From: Paenibacillus alba
GTDB lineage: Bacteria > Bacillota > Bacilli > Paenibacillales > NBRC-103111
Direction: 5' to 3'
NCBI RefSeq assembly: GCF_013204855.1
Contig: NZ_JABMKZ010000013.1
Span: forward strand, 1 to 64,000
DNA length: 64,000 nucleotides
Part shown: positions 34,452-41,872 of the stretch, in pieces
Layout: each line of letters opens with the position of its first letter
Numbering within the stretch: position 1 is the first letter of the stretch
Made by a program: the position numbers and the translations under genes
The notes under the pieces: model-generated
Databases searched by the model: none
Seen by the model: only the letters and a program-made list of their open reading frames with translations
Told to the model about the DNA's origin: nothing

Positions 34452-34904
34452 ATGACTTTAAAAAATGAAATAAACGCAGCTCGTCATGGAGCTAAATTGT
34501 TAGATCAAGACGGATACCAGGCCGAGTCATATGCAATCGAAAGTCTTATATCCGAAGCGGAAATATTGTCACGCCGCAGCAGTACCGTGTCCACGCTTAA
34601 GAAAGGCGATCATGTCGTCATACATACTTGCTTAGAAGCAAGTAATCCGAAGTATGCAGGCAAGTTATGGGCCTGTAAGTCGGATGCTTTCCGAGCCAAA
34701 GGTCATGACTACTGCTCAATTTTCTTGGAAGGATTTAGCGGATCGTTTTCAGCGGAATATCTCCAAAAGGTTGACTCAAAAGAACTAACCCGTTTACAAG
34801 GCGTAGAACATGCTTTACAAGATTTTGGTTTGCCGAACGGAACAGCTCAGGATGTATTTGATTGGCTAGAATCAACGACAGGATACCGAAGCGAACAGGT
34901 TTGA
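34452..34904 (+). CDS. Hypothetical phage protein
   Basis: 150 residues; GGAGGAAAA upstream of the ATG. 'LKKGDHVVIHTCLEASNPKYAGKLWAC' reads as a beta-barrel entry strand, 'GFSGSFSAEYLQKV' as its end. Function unknown. Confidence 0.6.
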   Translation: MTLKNEINAARHGAKLLDQDGYQAESYAIESLISEAEILSRRSSTVSTLKKGDHVVIHTCLEASNPKYAGKLWACKSDAFRAKGHDYCSIFLEGFSGSFSAEYLQKVDSKELTRLQGVEHALQDFGLPNGTAQDVFDWLESTTGYRSEQV

Positions 34905-34926
34905 AGACGGAAACGCAAAAGGGAAG

Positions 34927-35193
34927 GTGTTGAAGCTGGATACAAGAGTACTTGCACTGATTGAATATATATTAAAGCCCTTTATAGAAGTTGAGAAACG
35001 AGATATCAATAAAATGGTAATGTATGTAACTCCTAAATCACCACTTCTTGAACAAGGTTACATCGACACAAAATATGGAGTTTTAGTGTTAGATTCAAAC
35101 AACTGGCTCCAAAAGGGTTGTGCATACATTATGGAAGAAGTTAGTAAGGGTAGTGTTTTTGGGTGGGTCATAAGAAAGGAAAGAGGGGAATAA
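34927..35193 (+). CDS. Hypothetical phage protein
   Basis: 88 residues from GTG 34927 or TTG 34930 with GGGAAGG upstream. No recognisable domain; mixed alpha/beta composition. Overlaps nothing if the next gene starts at TTG 35196. Confidence 0.5.
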   Translation: MLKLDTRVLALIEYILKPFIEVEKRDINKMVMYVTPKSPLLEQGYIDTKYGVLVLDSNNWLQKGCAYIMEEVSKGSVFGWVIRKERGE

Positions 35194-35195
35194 GG

Positions 35196-35423
35196 TTGAA
35201 AGCAAAACCAGCAGATAAATTTGATTCAGCATTGTCACTACGCGTCTTCGCTAAAATAGCTGAGAATGGGCAACTTTCGCAGAAACAAGCGAGTGAAGTG
35301 ATAGAAGTTTTGATTGATTTTTATGGAGCGGAGAGTGAAAATCAGATACTTAATTGTGGTGATGATGATTTAATTCATATGTACAGAGAGATTAAGGAAA
35401 AGATACTAGAGAGAGTCTATTAA
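35196..35423 (+). CDS. Hypothetical phage protein
   Basis: 75 residues from TTG 35196, preceded by GAGGGGAATAAGG. Helical and acidic. The longer frame from 35163 would overlap the previous gene. Last gene before a large inverted repeat. Confidence 0.5.
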   Translation: MKAKPADKFDSALSLRVFAKIAENGQLSQKQASEVIEVLIDFYGAESENQILNCGDDDLIHMYREIKEKILERVY

Positions 35424-35431
35424 AATAAAAA

Positions 35432-35471
35432 AATCCTCTGCGTGTAAACCTTGCCGGGTCCGCAGAGGATT
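35432..35471. repeat. Inverted repeat, 11-bp perfect stem
   Basis: AATCCTCTGCG (35432-35442) and CGCAGAGGATT (35461-35471), 18-nt loop. The A-run is on the left, so as a terminator it would act on leftward transcripts; on the plus strand it has no T-tract. The right arm overlaps the -35 of the following promoter. Confidence 0.65.
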
Positions 35472-35497
35472 GAGTTACTCCATACCCCAATTATAAC
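35470..35497 (+). promoter_or_regulatory. Promoter of the late regulator
   Basis: TTGAGT (35470-35475), 16 bp, TATAAC (35492-35497), about 20 bp before the start of the regulator gene. Confidence 0.5.
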
Positions 35498-35519
35498 ATT
35501 AGAATAGGGTGTGTGGAAT

Positions 35520-35909
35520 ATGATGGTAGCCGAAATTGAAACAAATCAATTTTCATTATTTCCAGTAGCGAGTTTAGATGAGATAAATAAAATGCGTAAG
35601 GACTTGTCTAAATTCAAGAAAATGAAAAAGACAAAAGAAGACTTGGAAAAACATCATAATATGGAAGTCTTGTTGAAGTCTGATGTATATACCAGACTTT
35701 CATCCATGGTAGATAGGATTGAGAGAGCGTTTAATCTGATAATTGCGGAAGATGTAAGAGCAATTATAGTTTACCGTTTTTTAGAAGGCCATGATCGTTA
35801 TGAGACCATTTGCAAATTCGACCTATGCGAAAGATCTATAGATAGAAAAATATTCGAAGGCATAGAATCTATAGCAAATACTTTTAAGTTGTGGGAAGTA
35901 ATCCAATGA
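35520..35909 (+). CDS. ArpU/sigma-like late transcription regulator
   Basis: About 129 residues from ATG 35520 (AGGGTGTG upstream). A helical N-terminus, then a sigma-70 region 4-like part 'AIIVYRFLEGHDRYETICKFDLCERSIDRKI'. Such ArpU/RinA-type proteins switch on phage late (packaging, head, tail, lysis) genes, and this gene sits at exactly that boundary. Confidence 0.7.
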   Translation: MMVAEIETNQFSLFPVASLDEINKMRKDLSKFKKMKKTKEDLEKHHNMEVLLKSDVYTRLSSMVDRIERAFNLIIAEDVRAIIVYRFLEGHDRYETICKFDLCERSIDRKIFEGIESIANTFKLWEVIQ

Positions 35910-36335
35910 AAACTTGTCTGTAATTTTGCAAATAACAGTCGCAGGCGAGTCCGCGATGCAGAGTATTAAAAAGGTACAGTTAGATCATAGAGCAGAAGGT
36001 TGCTCGGGTGATCCTACTGTACCTTTATCATATGTAGGACTCGGCCATGCTGTGGGACTTTTGTCCTTAGACGTTTGTCGTCAAGGGTGTGGTGGTGAGG
36101 TGGGGTTAAATGCCCTTAACAAGGTTGACTTGTCCCTTGTTCGATTTGCCGGAATTCTCCGGCCTTTCGAACAAGAGATAATCTTCCAAATGAGCAAAGT
36201 GAAGTGCATGTCTGACTATCCAGGCATTCAGCTCCTTTTGTTCATTCGGCTACCTTGAACAAGAGAAAATATAATGGTCTGTTTTTCCGACAGAATACAG
36301 ACAAAGTGATGGGCTGCTAATGTAGCTCTTTTTTT
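35910..36335 (+). ncRNA. Candidate structured RNA between regulator and packaging region
   Basis: No supported ORF; dense pairing instead. Hairpin A 35970-36026 has nested stems AAAGGTACAGT/ACTGTACCTTT, GATCA/TGATC and GAGCA/TGCTC. Hairpin B 36136-36175 has CTTGTTCGA/TCGAACAAG enclosing GCCGGA/TCCGGC. AACAAGG (36118-36124) can compete for hairpin B's 5' strand. A terminator closes it at 36311-36335. Could be a phage ncRNA or a long leader controlling late genes. Confidence 0.6.
36311..36335 (+). terminator. Rho-independent terminator ending the structured region
   Basis: GGGCTGC-TAAT-GTAGCTC (7 bp, two G-U) followed by seven T. Confidence 0.7.
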
Positions 36336-36371
36336 ATTTCAAAAATGGGTGTCATGCAAGGGGGGAGGCAA

Positions 36372-36527
36372 ATGAAAAGCAAAAGATCACCAAAACCAGT
36401 TATCCATCCGGTTAAATGCCGTGGGTGTATTTGGGGGAAATGGCAAGATACGGTTCAATTTTGTTCGAGAGCAAAATGCCCGAAAGATAGTACGAATCAT
36501 CAAATTGCCAAGCGATTGGGAATTTAA
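36372..36527 (+). CDS. Small Cys-rich (zinc-finger-like) phage protein
   Basis: 51 residues from ATG 36372 (GGGGGGAGG upstream). Four cysteines in 'CRGCIWGKW...FCSRAKC' could bind one zinc. Ends HQIAKRLGI; a degenerate copy of that last coding stretch occurs after the lysin gene (58191-58217). Function unknown. Confidence 0.65.
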   Translation: MKSKRSPKPVIHPVKCRGCIWGKWQDTVQFCSRAKCPKDSTNHQIAKRLGI

Positions 36528-36544
36528 AATGAGGTGGTGGTCAT

Positions 36545-37090
36545 GTGAATACTGTGCAGCCGCTGACTGATCCTGAACTTATATCTGATGTCCTCGATTA
36601 CCTTCGGGAGTCAAATATGAGGAATTACATGCTTTTTTCGATTGGGATCTACACAGGTTTTCGTATAAGCGACATTCTTCGTTTTAGAGTAAGGGATGTT
36701 ACTGGGACGCATATATCAATTCGTGAACGTAAGACGAAGAAAGAAAAACGTCTTATGATACCATCTGATCTAAGGCGTGAGATAAAGGCTTATGTCGAAG
36801 GTCGTTCACAGCACGAGTATCTATTTCAAAGTCGACAAGGTGTTAATCGTCCGATTGGTCGAAGTATGGCCTACAAGATTATGCGTCTCATCGCCGATGA
36901 GTTTCGTCTCGATGAAGTTGGCTGTCATACTCTCCGAAAGACTTTCGGATACTTTCATTATAAGAAAAACAAGGATATTGTTTTGCTGCAAAACCATTTT
37001 AACCATTCCACATATAAGGTAACGCTTCGATATATTGGGGAGCTACAGGAGACCATGGACACGTCCATGAAGCACTTTAAAATCTTCTGA
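36545..37090 (+). CDS. Minimal tyrosine recombinase (catalytic domain only)
   Basis: 181 residues. Active-site set: Arg in YTGFRISDIL, Lys in RKTKKEK, HTLRK (His-x-x-Arg), a second His in HFNHST and Tyr in RYIGE. The N-terminal core-binding domain is missing, so it is about half the normal XerC/D length. It is not next to an att site and so is unlikely to be the integrase. Similar genes lie before terminase in other Bacillales phages; a role in genome dimer resolution is inference. Confidence 0.82.
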   Translation: MNTVQPLTDPELISDVLDYLRESNMRNYMLFSIGIYTGFRISDILRFRVRDVTGTHISIRERKTKKEKRLMIPSDLRREIKAYVEGRSQHEYLFQSRQGVNRPIGRSMAYKIMRLIADEFRLDEVGCHTLRKTFGYFHYKKNKDIVLLQNHFNHSTYKVTLRYIGELQETMDTSMKHFKIF

Positions 37091-37252
37091 GGTCACCATA
37101 TTGAGCATAGGTGTAACTCGTGCGAGAAGAAGCCTTTGAAGCCTTACGTATCAAGGTATTTAGTATCCTTTACGAGTTACCCAGAATGTAACGATATGGA
37201 TAACTGAAACGTTCACATTTGATCCATTATCTGGATGCTGGAGGTGAGAGAA

Positions 37253-37375
37253 ATGTTTGAAAATTGGTGGTCAAAATTAACATCATGGGAGCCGAAAACC
37301 AAGTATCAAAAAAGGAGGCATGACCGCAGAAGGATATGGCGCAATAGCTGGATTCACTTAAAGGAGAGCAAATAA
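37253..37375 (+). CDS. Small basic Trp-rich protein (40 aa)
   Basis: 40 residues, MFENWWSKLTSW..., Arg/Lys/Trp-rich, with GGAGGTGAGAGAA before the ATG and a TAATG overlap with the HNH gene, so it is probably translated. Unknown function; perhaps a DNA-binding helper of the nuclease. Confidence 0.6.
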   Translation: MFENWWSKLTSWEPKTKYQKRRHDRRRIWRNSWIHLKESK

Positions 37376-37767
37376 TGCCATCTAAACCAAAGCGACCATG
37401 CAGTAAGATGGGATGTCCAAAGCTCACTACGAATCGTTATTGTGATATGTGTCAAGCAAAAGAGCGCAAGATCTACAACAGAGATCGGGGAAGTGCAGCA
37501 CAGCGAGGTTATGATGCCCAATGGAAGAGAGCACGGATGTTCTTCCTCAGTAAACATCCGTTGTGTCTGGACTGTTTGAAGAAAAATAGGGTCACAGCTG
37601 CCACAGTTATTGATCACATCATCCCACACAAAGGTAATCGAATATTGTTTTGGGACCAAGAAAATTGGCAGCCAATGTGTGGAAGCTGTCATGGGATTAA
37701 GACAGCTTCGGAGGATGGAGGATTTGGCAATGTCTCATCGAACAATTCAAAAAAAATACCCAAATAA
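37375..37767 (+). CDS. HNH endonuclease (packaging-associated)
   Basis: 130 residues. Zinc pairs CDMC, CLDC and CGSC, and the HNH core 'TVIDHIIPHKGN ... NWQPMCGSCHGIKT'. In HK97-type phages this nuclease sits beside the terminase genes and aids cos cleavage. Here a collagen-like gene separates it from terS. Confidence 0.92.
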   Translation: MPSKPKRPCSKMGCPKLTTNRYCDMCQAKERKIYNRDRGSAAQRGYDAQWKRARMFFLSKHPLCLDCLKKNRVTAATVIDHIIPHKGNRILFWDQENWQPMCGSCHGIKTASEDGGFGNVSSNNSKKIPK

Positions 37768-37988
37768 AATTTGGGTTGTTAGAGTGATGATAAGTTGTCT
37801 TACTAATAGTTGATGGAAAAATAACTGGAAAAGTGAGGGGGAATATCTATAGCCAAAGACAAATCGACCCTATCATTAACCTATTTTTCTAGAAATAGAT
37901 TCCAGTCTAGCTGTACCCTAGCTATTCGTCCATGCTTTAAATAGAAGGCTCACGTACACTAAACCATCTATATAGGGAGGTGTCGTGA

Positions 37989-39179
37989 TTGAGTTGTCTA
38001 GATAAGAAAAGAAGGTGTAAAAAGAAAGTTATCATTGTTTGTCCTAAGAAAAGAAAAAAGAAAGTTTGTCCTAAGAAAAGAAAAAAGAATTGTTGTCATC
38101 GAGTTATAAAAAAAATAGTACGGGTAACGTGTCCACCTCCTGAAGTAAATGTTATTGCTCCCATTGGACCTACTGGACCGCAAGGAGCACAGGGGATAGT
38201 GGGTCCACAAGGTGCAGTAGGGGCAAGAGGAGCAATGGGGGCGGCAGGAACACCAGGAACGCCAGGTACCGCAGGAGCAACAGGAGCAACGGGTGCCGTA
38301 GGAGCAACAGGAGCAACGGGTGCAGGAGCAACAGGAGCAACGGGAGCTGCAGGAGCAACAGGTGCGGCAGGAGCAACAGGAGCAACGGGTGCCGTAGGAG
38401 CAACAGGAGCAACGGGTGCAGGAGCAACAGGAGCAACAGGAGCAACGGGAGCTGCAGGAGCAACAGGTGCGGCAGGAGCAACAGGAGCAACAGGTGCGGC
38501 AGGAGCAACAGGAGTAACGGGTGCAGGAGCAACAGGAGCAACGGGTGCCGCAGGAGCAACAGGTGCGGCAGGAGCAACGGGTGCCGTAGGAGCAACAGGA
38601 GCAACGGGTGCAGGAGCAACAGGAGCAACGGGAGCTGCAGGAGCAACAGGTGCGGCAGGAGCAACAGGAGCAACAGGTGCAGGAGTAACAGGAGCAACGG
38701 GAGCTGCAGGAGCAACAGGTGCGGCAGGAGCAACAGGGGCAACGGGTACCGGAGGAGTATTAAGTTTTGCTGATTTTTTTGCGCTAATGCCTCCCGATAA
38801 TTCAGCAACAGTTGCTCCCGGAACAGACGTAAGCTTTCCACAAGATGGTCCTACTAGTGGGACTACAATTTCCCGAACTGGTCCAAGTTCATTTAATTTA
38901 TCGGTAATTGGGACTTATGAGGTATTACTTCAGGGAAGTATAACTGAAGCTGGCCAACTCATTTTAACTCTCAATGGAGCTGATCTAGCTTATACGGTTG
39001 TCGGGCGAGCGACAGGAACTTCACAAATAACAGGAATGGCTATTGTGCAAACGACAGTCGTCAATTCCATACTCACTGTACGGAATCCTGCTGGCAATTC
39101 CACGGCTCTGACCATGACACCACTGGCTGGAGGAACAAGACCTGTTTCCGCACATTTAGTTATTACACAAATCGCATAG
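37989..39179 (+). CDS. Collagen-like protein with Cys/Lys-rich leader and BclA-like C-terminal domain
   Basis: 396 residues, TTG 37989 (GGGAGGTG upstream). Residues ~1-55 are unusually rich in Lys/Arg/Cys ([20 protein letters not shown]...). Residues ~58-258 are collagen-like Gly-X-Y, mostly GAT/GAA/GAV, with five two-residue GA slips of register. Residues ~259-396 are a beta-rich domain like the C-terminal jelly-roll of exosporium BclA-type proteins ([21 protein letters not shown]). Flanked by a gap upstream and its own terminator, between HNH and terS, so it reads as an inserted cargo gene. Probably spore- or virion-surface. Confidence 0.8.
   Translation: MSCLDKKRRCKKKVIIVCPKKRKKKVCPKKRKKNCCHRVIKKIVRVTCPPPEVNVIAPIGPTGPQGAQGIVGPQGAVGARGAMGAAGTPGTPGTAGATGATGAVGATGATGAGATGATGAAGATGAAGATGATGAVGATGATGAGATGATGATGAAGATGAAGATGATGAAGATGVTGAGATGATGAAGATGAAGATGAVGATGATGAGATGATGAAGATGAAGATGATGAGVTGATGAAGATGAAGATGATGTGGVLSFADFFALMPPDNSATVAPGTDVSFPQDGPTSGTTISRTGPSSFNLSVIGTYEVLLQGSITEAGQLILTLNGADLAYTVVGRATGTSQITGMAIVQTTVVNSILTVRNPAGNSTALTMTPLAGGTRPVSAHLVITQIA
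38160..38760 (+). repeat. Tandem collagen-coding repeats
   Basis: About 600 bp of 9- and 18-bp units (ggagcaaca / ggagcaacg / ggtgccgta), arranged in longer blocks of about 72-99 bp. Likely to change length by slippage. Confidence 0.9.
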
Positions 39180-39222
39180 TCGGAAGTAAAATGACAACAT
39201 CTATTTATGATTAGACAATTTG

Positions 39223-39251
39223 AGTCGCTCAATTGACGAGCGGCTTTTTTT
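39223..39251 (+). terminator. Terminator of the collagen-like gene
   Basis: AGTCGCTC-AATTGAC-GAGCGGCT (8 bp, one G-U) followed by seven T. Confidence 0.85.
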
Positions 39252-39401
39252 GTCGGCGGTTCCTAAGGTGCCTTAGAAATAATATCTATAAAGCCCCCCT
39301 AGGGATAAAAAAATAAAGAGAATAAAAAGAGACCGTGTGGGGGTCAAGTGTAAAAAAATGTCCCCGACGAAAGTTTTGAAGTGGAGAGGAGGAAGTAAGC
39401 C
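39252..39401. other. Noncoding region before terS, possible cos site
   Basis: About 150 bp with GC-rich words (CCCCCCTAGGG, GTGTGGGGGTC, GTCCCCGACG) in an A-rich background. cos sites of P27-terminase phages lie next to terS, so a cos site is plausible but not shown. Confidence 0.35.
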
Positions 39402-39884
39402 GTGAACGAGGTAATACAATTCAATCATATGAGGGTTGGTTCAAAGAATCGCGGCAAACATTGGACCAAAAAGGAAGTTGAAGATCGGGAAGCGGCTGCT
39501 AAAAAATTTACTCGAAAAAAACCGAAGAAAATGAAAGTTCCATCTTGGTTAAATGACGAGGCGAGAAAAGTTTGGCGAAAGACCGTTAAAGATATGGAAG
39601 ACTTCGATGTGCTGGACAAAGTGGACGAGGATGTTCTTGGAGCCTATTGTGATGCAGTCGCCAAGTACCAGGAAGCAAACAACCTCATTGAAATGCATGG
39701 AAGCACCGAGGTTAATGCTCAAGGCAATAGAATTGTGAGTGCTCATGTGAAGATGGCACAAGGTTATTCCAGACTTATTCTTGCATATTCTAACAAATTG
39801 GGACTTAATGCGGACGCCCGAGCTAGGTTAACTAAGAAAATAGCAGACGGTGAGGAAGACCCTAATGCTGGACTCTTCGACTAA
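39402..39884 (+). CDS. terS: Terminase small subunit, P27 family
   Basis: 160 residues from GTG 39402 (GGAGGAAG upstream). P27-family features: 'VPSWLNDEARKVWRKTVKDMEDFDVLDKVDEDVLGAYCDAVAKYQEA' and 'SKLILAYSNKLGL'-like helix near the end. Recognises phage DNA for packaging. Confidence 0.92.
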   Translation: MNEVIQFNHMRVGSKNRGKHWTKKEVEDREAAAKKFTRKKPKKMKVPSWLNDEARKVWRKTVKDMEDFDVLDKVDEDVLGAYCDAVAKYQEANNLIEMHGSTEVNAQGNRIVSAHVKMAQGYSRLILAYSNKLGLNADARARLTKKIADGEEDPNAGLFD

Positions 39885-41655
39885 TTGGGAAGATGTCCAC
39901 CCTACGCATCGTTATGCTGCTGAAATAGTTTCTGGTTTACGCCTAAGCTGCAAAATGGAATGGCTAGCATGTGAAAGACATTTAAAGGATCTACAACGGC
40001 AAGCAACGGCTAGTTTCCCGTATGTCTTTGATGAAAGCCGGGCAGATCGTATCTTCGACTGGTTTGAACGATGTTGCCGTCATGTTCGGGGTCCTATGAG
40101 CGGTGAACTTATCCAACTGCTACCATTCCAAAAGTTTGATTTGGGTAGTGTCTTCGGCTGGGTTCAAATGGATAGCGGCAAACGAAGATTTAAGAAAGCT
40201 TTTCACATGCGAGCGAGGGGAAATGTTAAATCTACTGAAATGAGTGGGTTAGCCTTATACGGCATGTGTGGCGATTGCGTCTATCCTCCAGGTGATCCTA
40301 CTTTCAAACGCTATGAAGATAGCCCAGAGGTCGAGTGTGCGGCAGTTGATAAAGGACAAGCCAAGCGAGTGTGGGTAGATGCTCAAAAAATGGGCGAGGC
40401 AAGCCCTGATATTCTTAAGCGCTTGCGAATTAAGAAGACCTATATTGAACACGCTGCACGGGGGGGATTCCTGCGTCCGCTATCAAAAGAAACTAAAAAT
40501 AAAGATTCTGGGGCACCTTGCATTGTCATAATTGACGAATATCACGCTCATCCTTCAAGTGAAATCGTTGACGTTCTTCACTCCGGTTTTGGTAAACGGC
40601 TACAGTCGCTAATGATGATCATATCTACAGCAGGGAAAGATGCAGAGAATAGTCCATGTAAGACAGAGTACGATAACCTTTGTAAAATGCTGAATGGGGA
40701 AAACGCTATGAGTGAAACGTATTTCGTTATGATTCGTGAGATTGATAAAGAAGATGATCCCCATGACGAGTCCATGTGGATCAAAGCAAATCCAATTCTT
40801 CAATCTAACGATGAATATGCACAAGGACTGTTGAATGAAATACGAGATGCCCATGATGAAGCTTATAACTCAGGTGATCCAGCTAAAATAAGGGAATTTC
40901 TTATCAAACGGGTCAATCGATGGCAGGCAGATAGTGAAAACAAATACATGTCTGGAATCATGGACAAATGGAAGGCGCTCGCTGTACCGCGGGACGCTTT
41001 TTTAGATTTGGTTCGGGGCTTAGAGACTTGGAACGGTTTAGATTTGTCCAAGACCACTGACTTAACGGGATCTGGATTTGTGTTTCGATTGCCAGATGGA
41101 CGTTATGCTGTTACCGCTCATGGATTTATGCCTGATGAAACGGCAACTAAGCATGAACATAGTGACCGTGTACCTTATCGGCAATGGGCAGAAGATGGAT
41201 GGTGTACACTCACCCCCGGTTCTGTTGTTGACTATGGTTTTATCAAATCTCATATACAAAACAAAGAGGTCAAAGAAACATGGCATATCCAAGAGGTTTG
41301 CTATGATCCGTATAACGCAACTCACTTCACACAGGACTTAGAAGCTGAAGGATATGTGCGAGTCGAGATTAGACAAGGTACACAGACACTTTCTGAACCT
41401 ACAAAGTTTTTCCGTGAATTAGTTTTAAAAGGATTGATTGTTCATGATGGGAGCCCGCTATTAACTTGGTGCCTCTCGAATGCTGTTGAAGTAAGTGACA
41501 ATAACGGCAACATTAAGCTATCAAAGAAACACAAAGATGATAGCCAACGGATTGATTTAATAGCAGCAATTATTAATGCTATGGTCCGAGCGATGGTTGG
41601 AGAGTATACCGTTGATATAAACAAACACATTTTGGATGAGGATTTCTCATTTTAA
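39865..41655 (+). CDS. terL: Terminase large subunit
   Basis: About 596 residues from ATG 39865 (GAGGAAG upstream, overlaps terS). ATPase with a Walker A-like ARGNVKSTEMSG (~115-126), Walker B IVIIDEYHAH (~220), and a C-terminal RNase H-like nuclease beginning 'WNGLDLSKTTDLTG' with acidic residues. It pumps DNA into the prohead and cuts it. Confidence 0.95.
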   Translation: MLDSSTNWEDVHPTHRYAAEIVSGLRLSCKMEWLACERHLKDLQRQATASFPYVFDESRADRIFDWFERCCRHVRGPMSGELIQLLPFQKFDLGSVFGWVQMDSGKRRFKKAFHMRARGNVKSTEMSGLALYGMCGDCVYPPGDPTFKRYEDSPEVECAAVDKGQAKRVWVDAQKMGEASPDILKRLRIKKTYIEHAARGGFLRPLSKETKNKDSGAPCIVIIDEYHAHPSSEIVDVLHSGFGKRLQSLMMIISTAGKDAENSPCKTEYDNLCKMLNGENAMSETYFVMIREIDKEDDPHDESMWIKANPILQSNDEYAQGLLNEIRDAHDEAYNSGDPAKIREFLIKRVNRWQADSENKYMSGIMDKWKALAVPRDAFLDLVRGLETWNGLDLSKTTDLTGSGFVFRLPDGRYAVTAHGFMPDETATKHEHSDRVPYRQWAEDGWCTLTPGSVVDYGFIKSHIQNKEVKETWHIQEVCYDPYNATHFTQDLEAEGYVRVEIRQGTQTLSEPTKFFRELVLKGLIVHDGSPLLTWCLSNAVEVSDNNGNIKLSKKHKDDSQRIDLIAAIINAMVRAMVGEYTVDINKHILDEDFSF

Positions 41656-41866
41656 GGCGGTGATTACTACGATAATACTGAAAAAAATAACTTTTTTCCT
41701 CCATCTTCTAGCTGCTTTCGCAGAGGATTTTTTAATTTTGGTCGGACTTTACATCATAATATGGACCACATTCCATTTAAATATGATAGCAGGTTACTAT
41801 ACACTCGGATTTATTCTGCTAATGATCGGTCTTATTTTGAGTAGAAGGCCACCAAAAAGGAGGTGA
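41636..41866 (+). CDS. Small membrane protein between terL and portal (DUF1056-like)
   Basis: Two membrane helices (~24-45 and ~52-68 of the longest frame). The best Shine-Dalgarno, AAGGCGGTGAT (41654-41664), points to ATA 41672, giving MILKKITFF...; ATG 41636 and GTG 41660 are poorly placed. Similar membrane proteins occupy this slot in Lactobacillales phages. Function unknown. Confidence 0.6.
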   Translation: MRISHFKAVITTIILKKITFFLHLLAAFAEDFLILVGLYIIIWTTFHLNMIAGYYTLGFILLMIGLILSRRPPKRR

Positions 41867-41872
41867 TATTAA

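Noticed and set aside
35914..36258. 114-codon frame over the structured region
   Set aside because: TTG start without a ribosome binding site, no domain, and its bases are explained by nested RNA stems.
37931..37939. Sigma-K promoter (CATGCTTTA) for the collagen-like gene
   Set aside because: One -10 mismatch, and the nearest AC -35 is only 14 bp away.
38270..38760. Tandem repeats considered as a CRISPR array
   Set aside because: Units are contiguous, in-frame Gly-X-Y codons with no unique spacers and no cas genes nearby.
38170..38841. 223-codon minus-strand Leu/Pro-rich frame
   Set aside because: Antisense shadow of the collagen repeats; composition is an artefact of the repeat.
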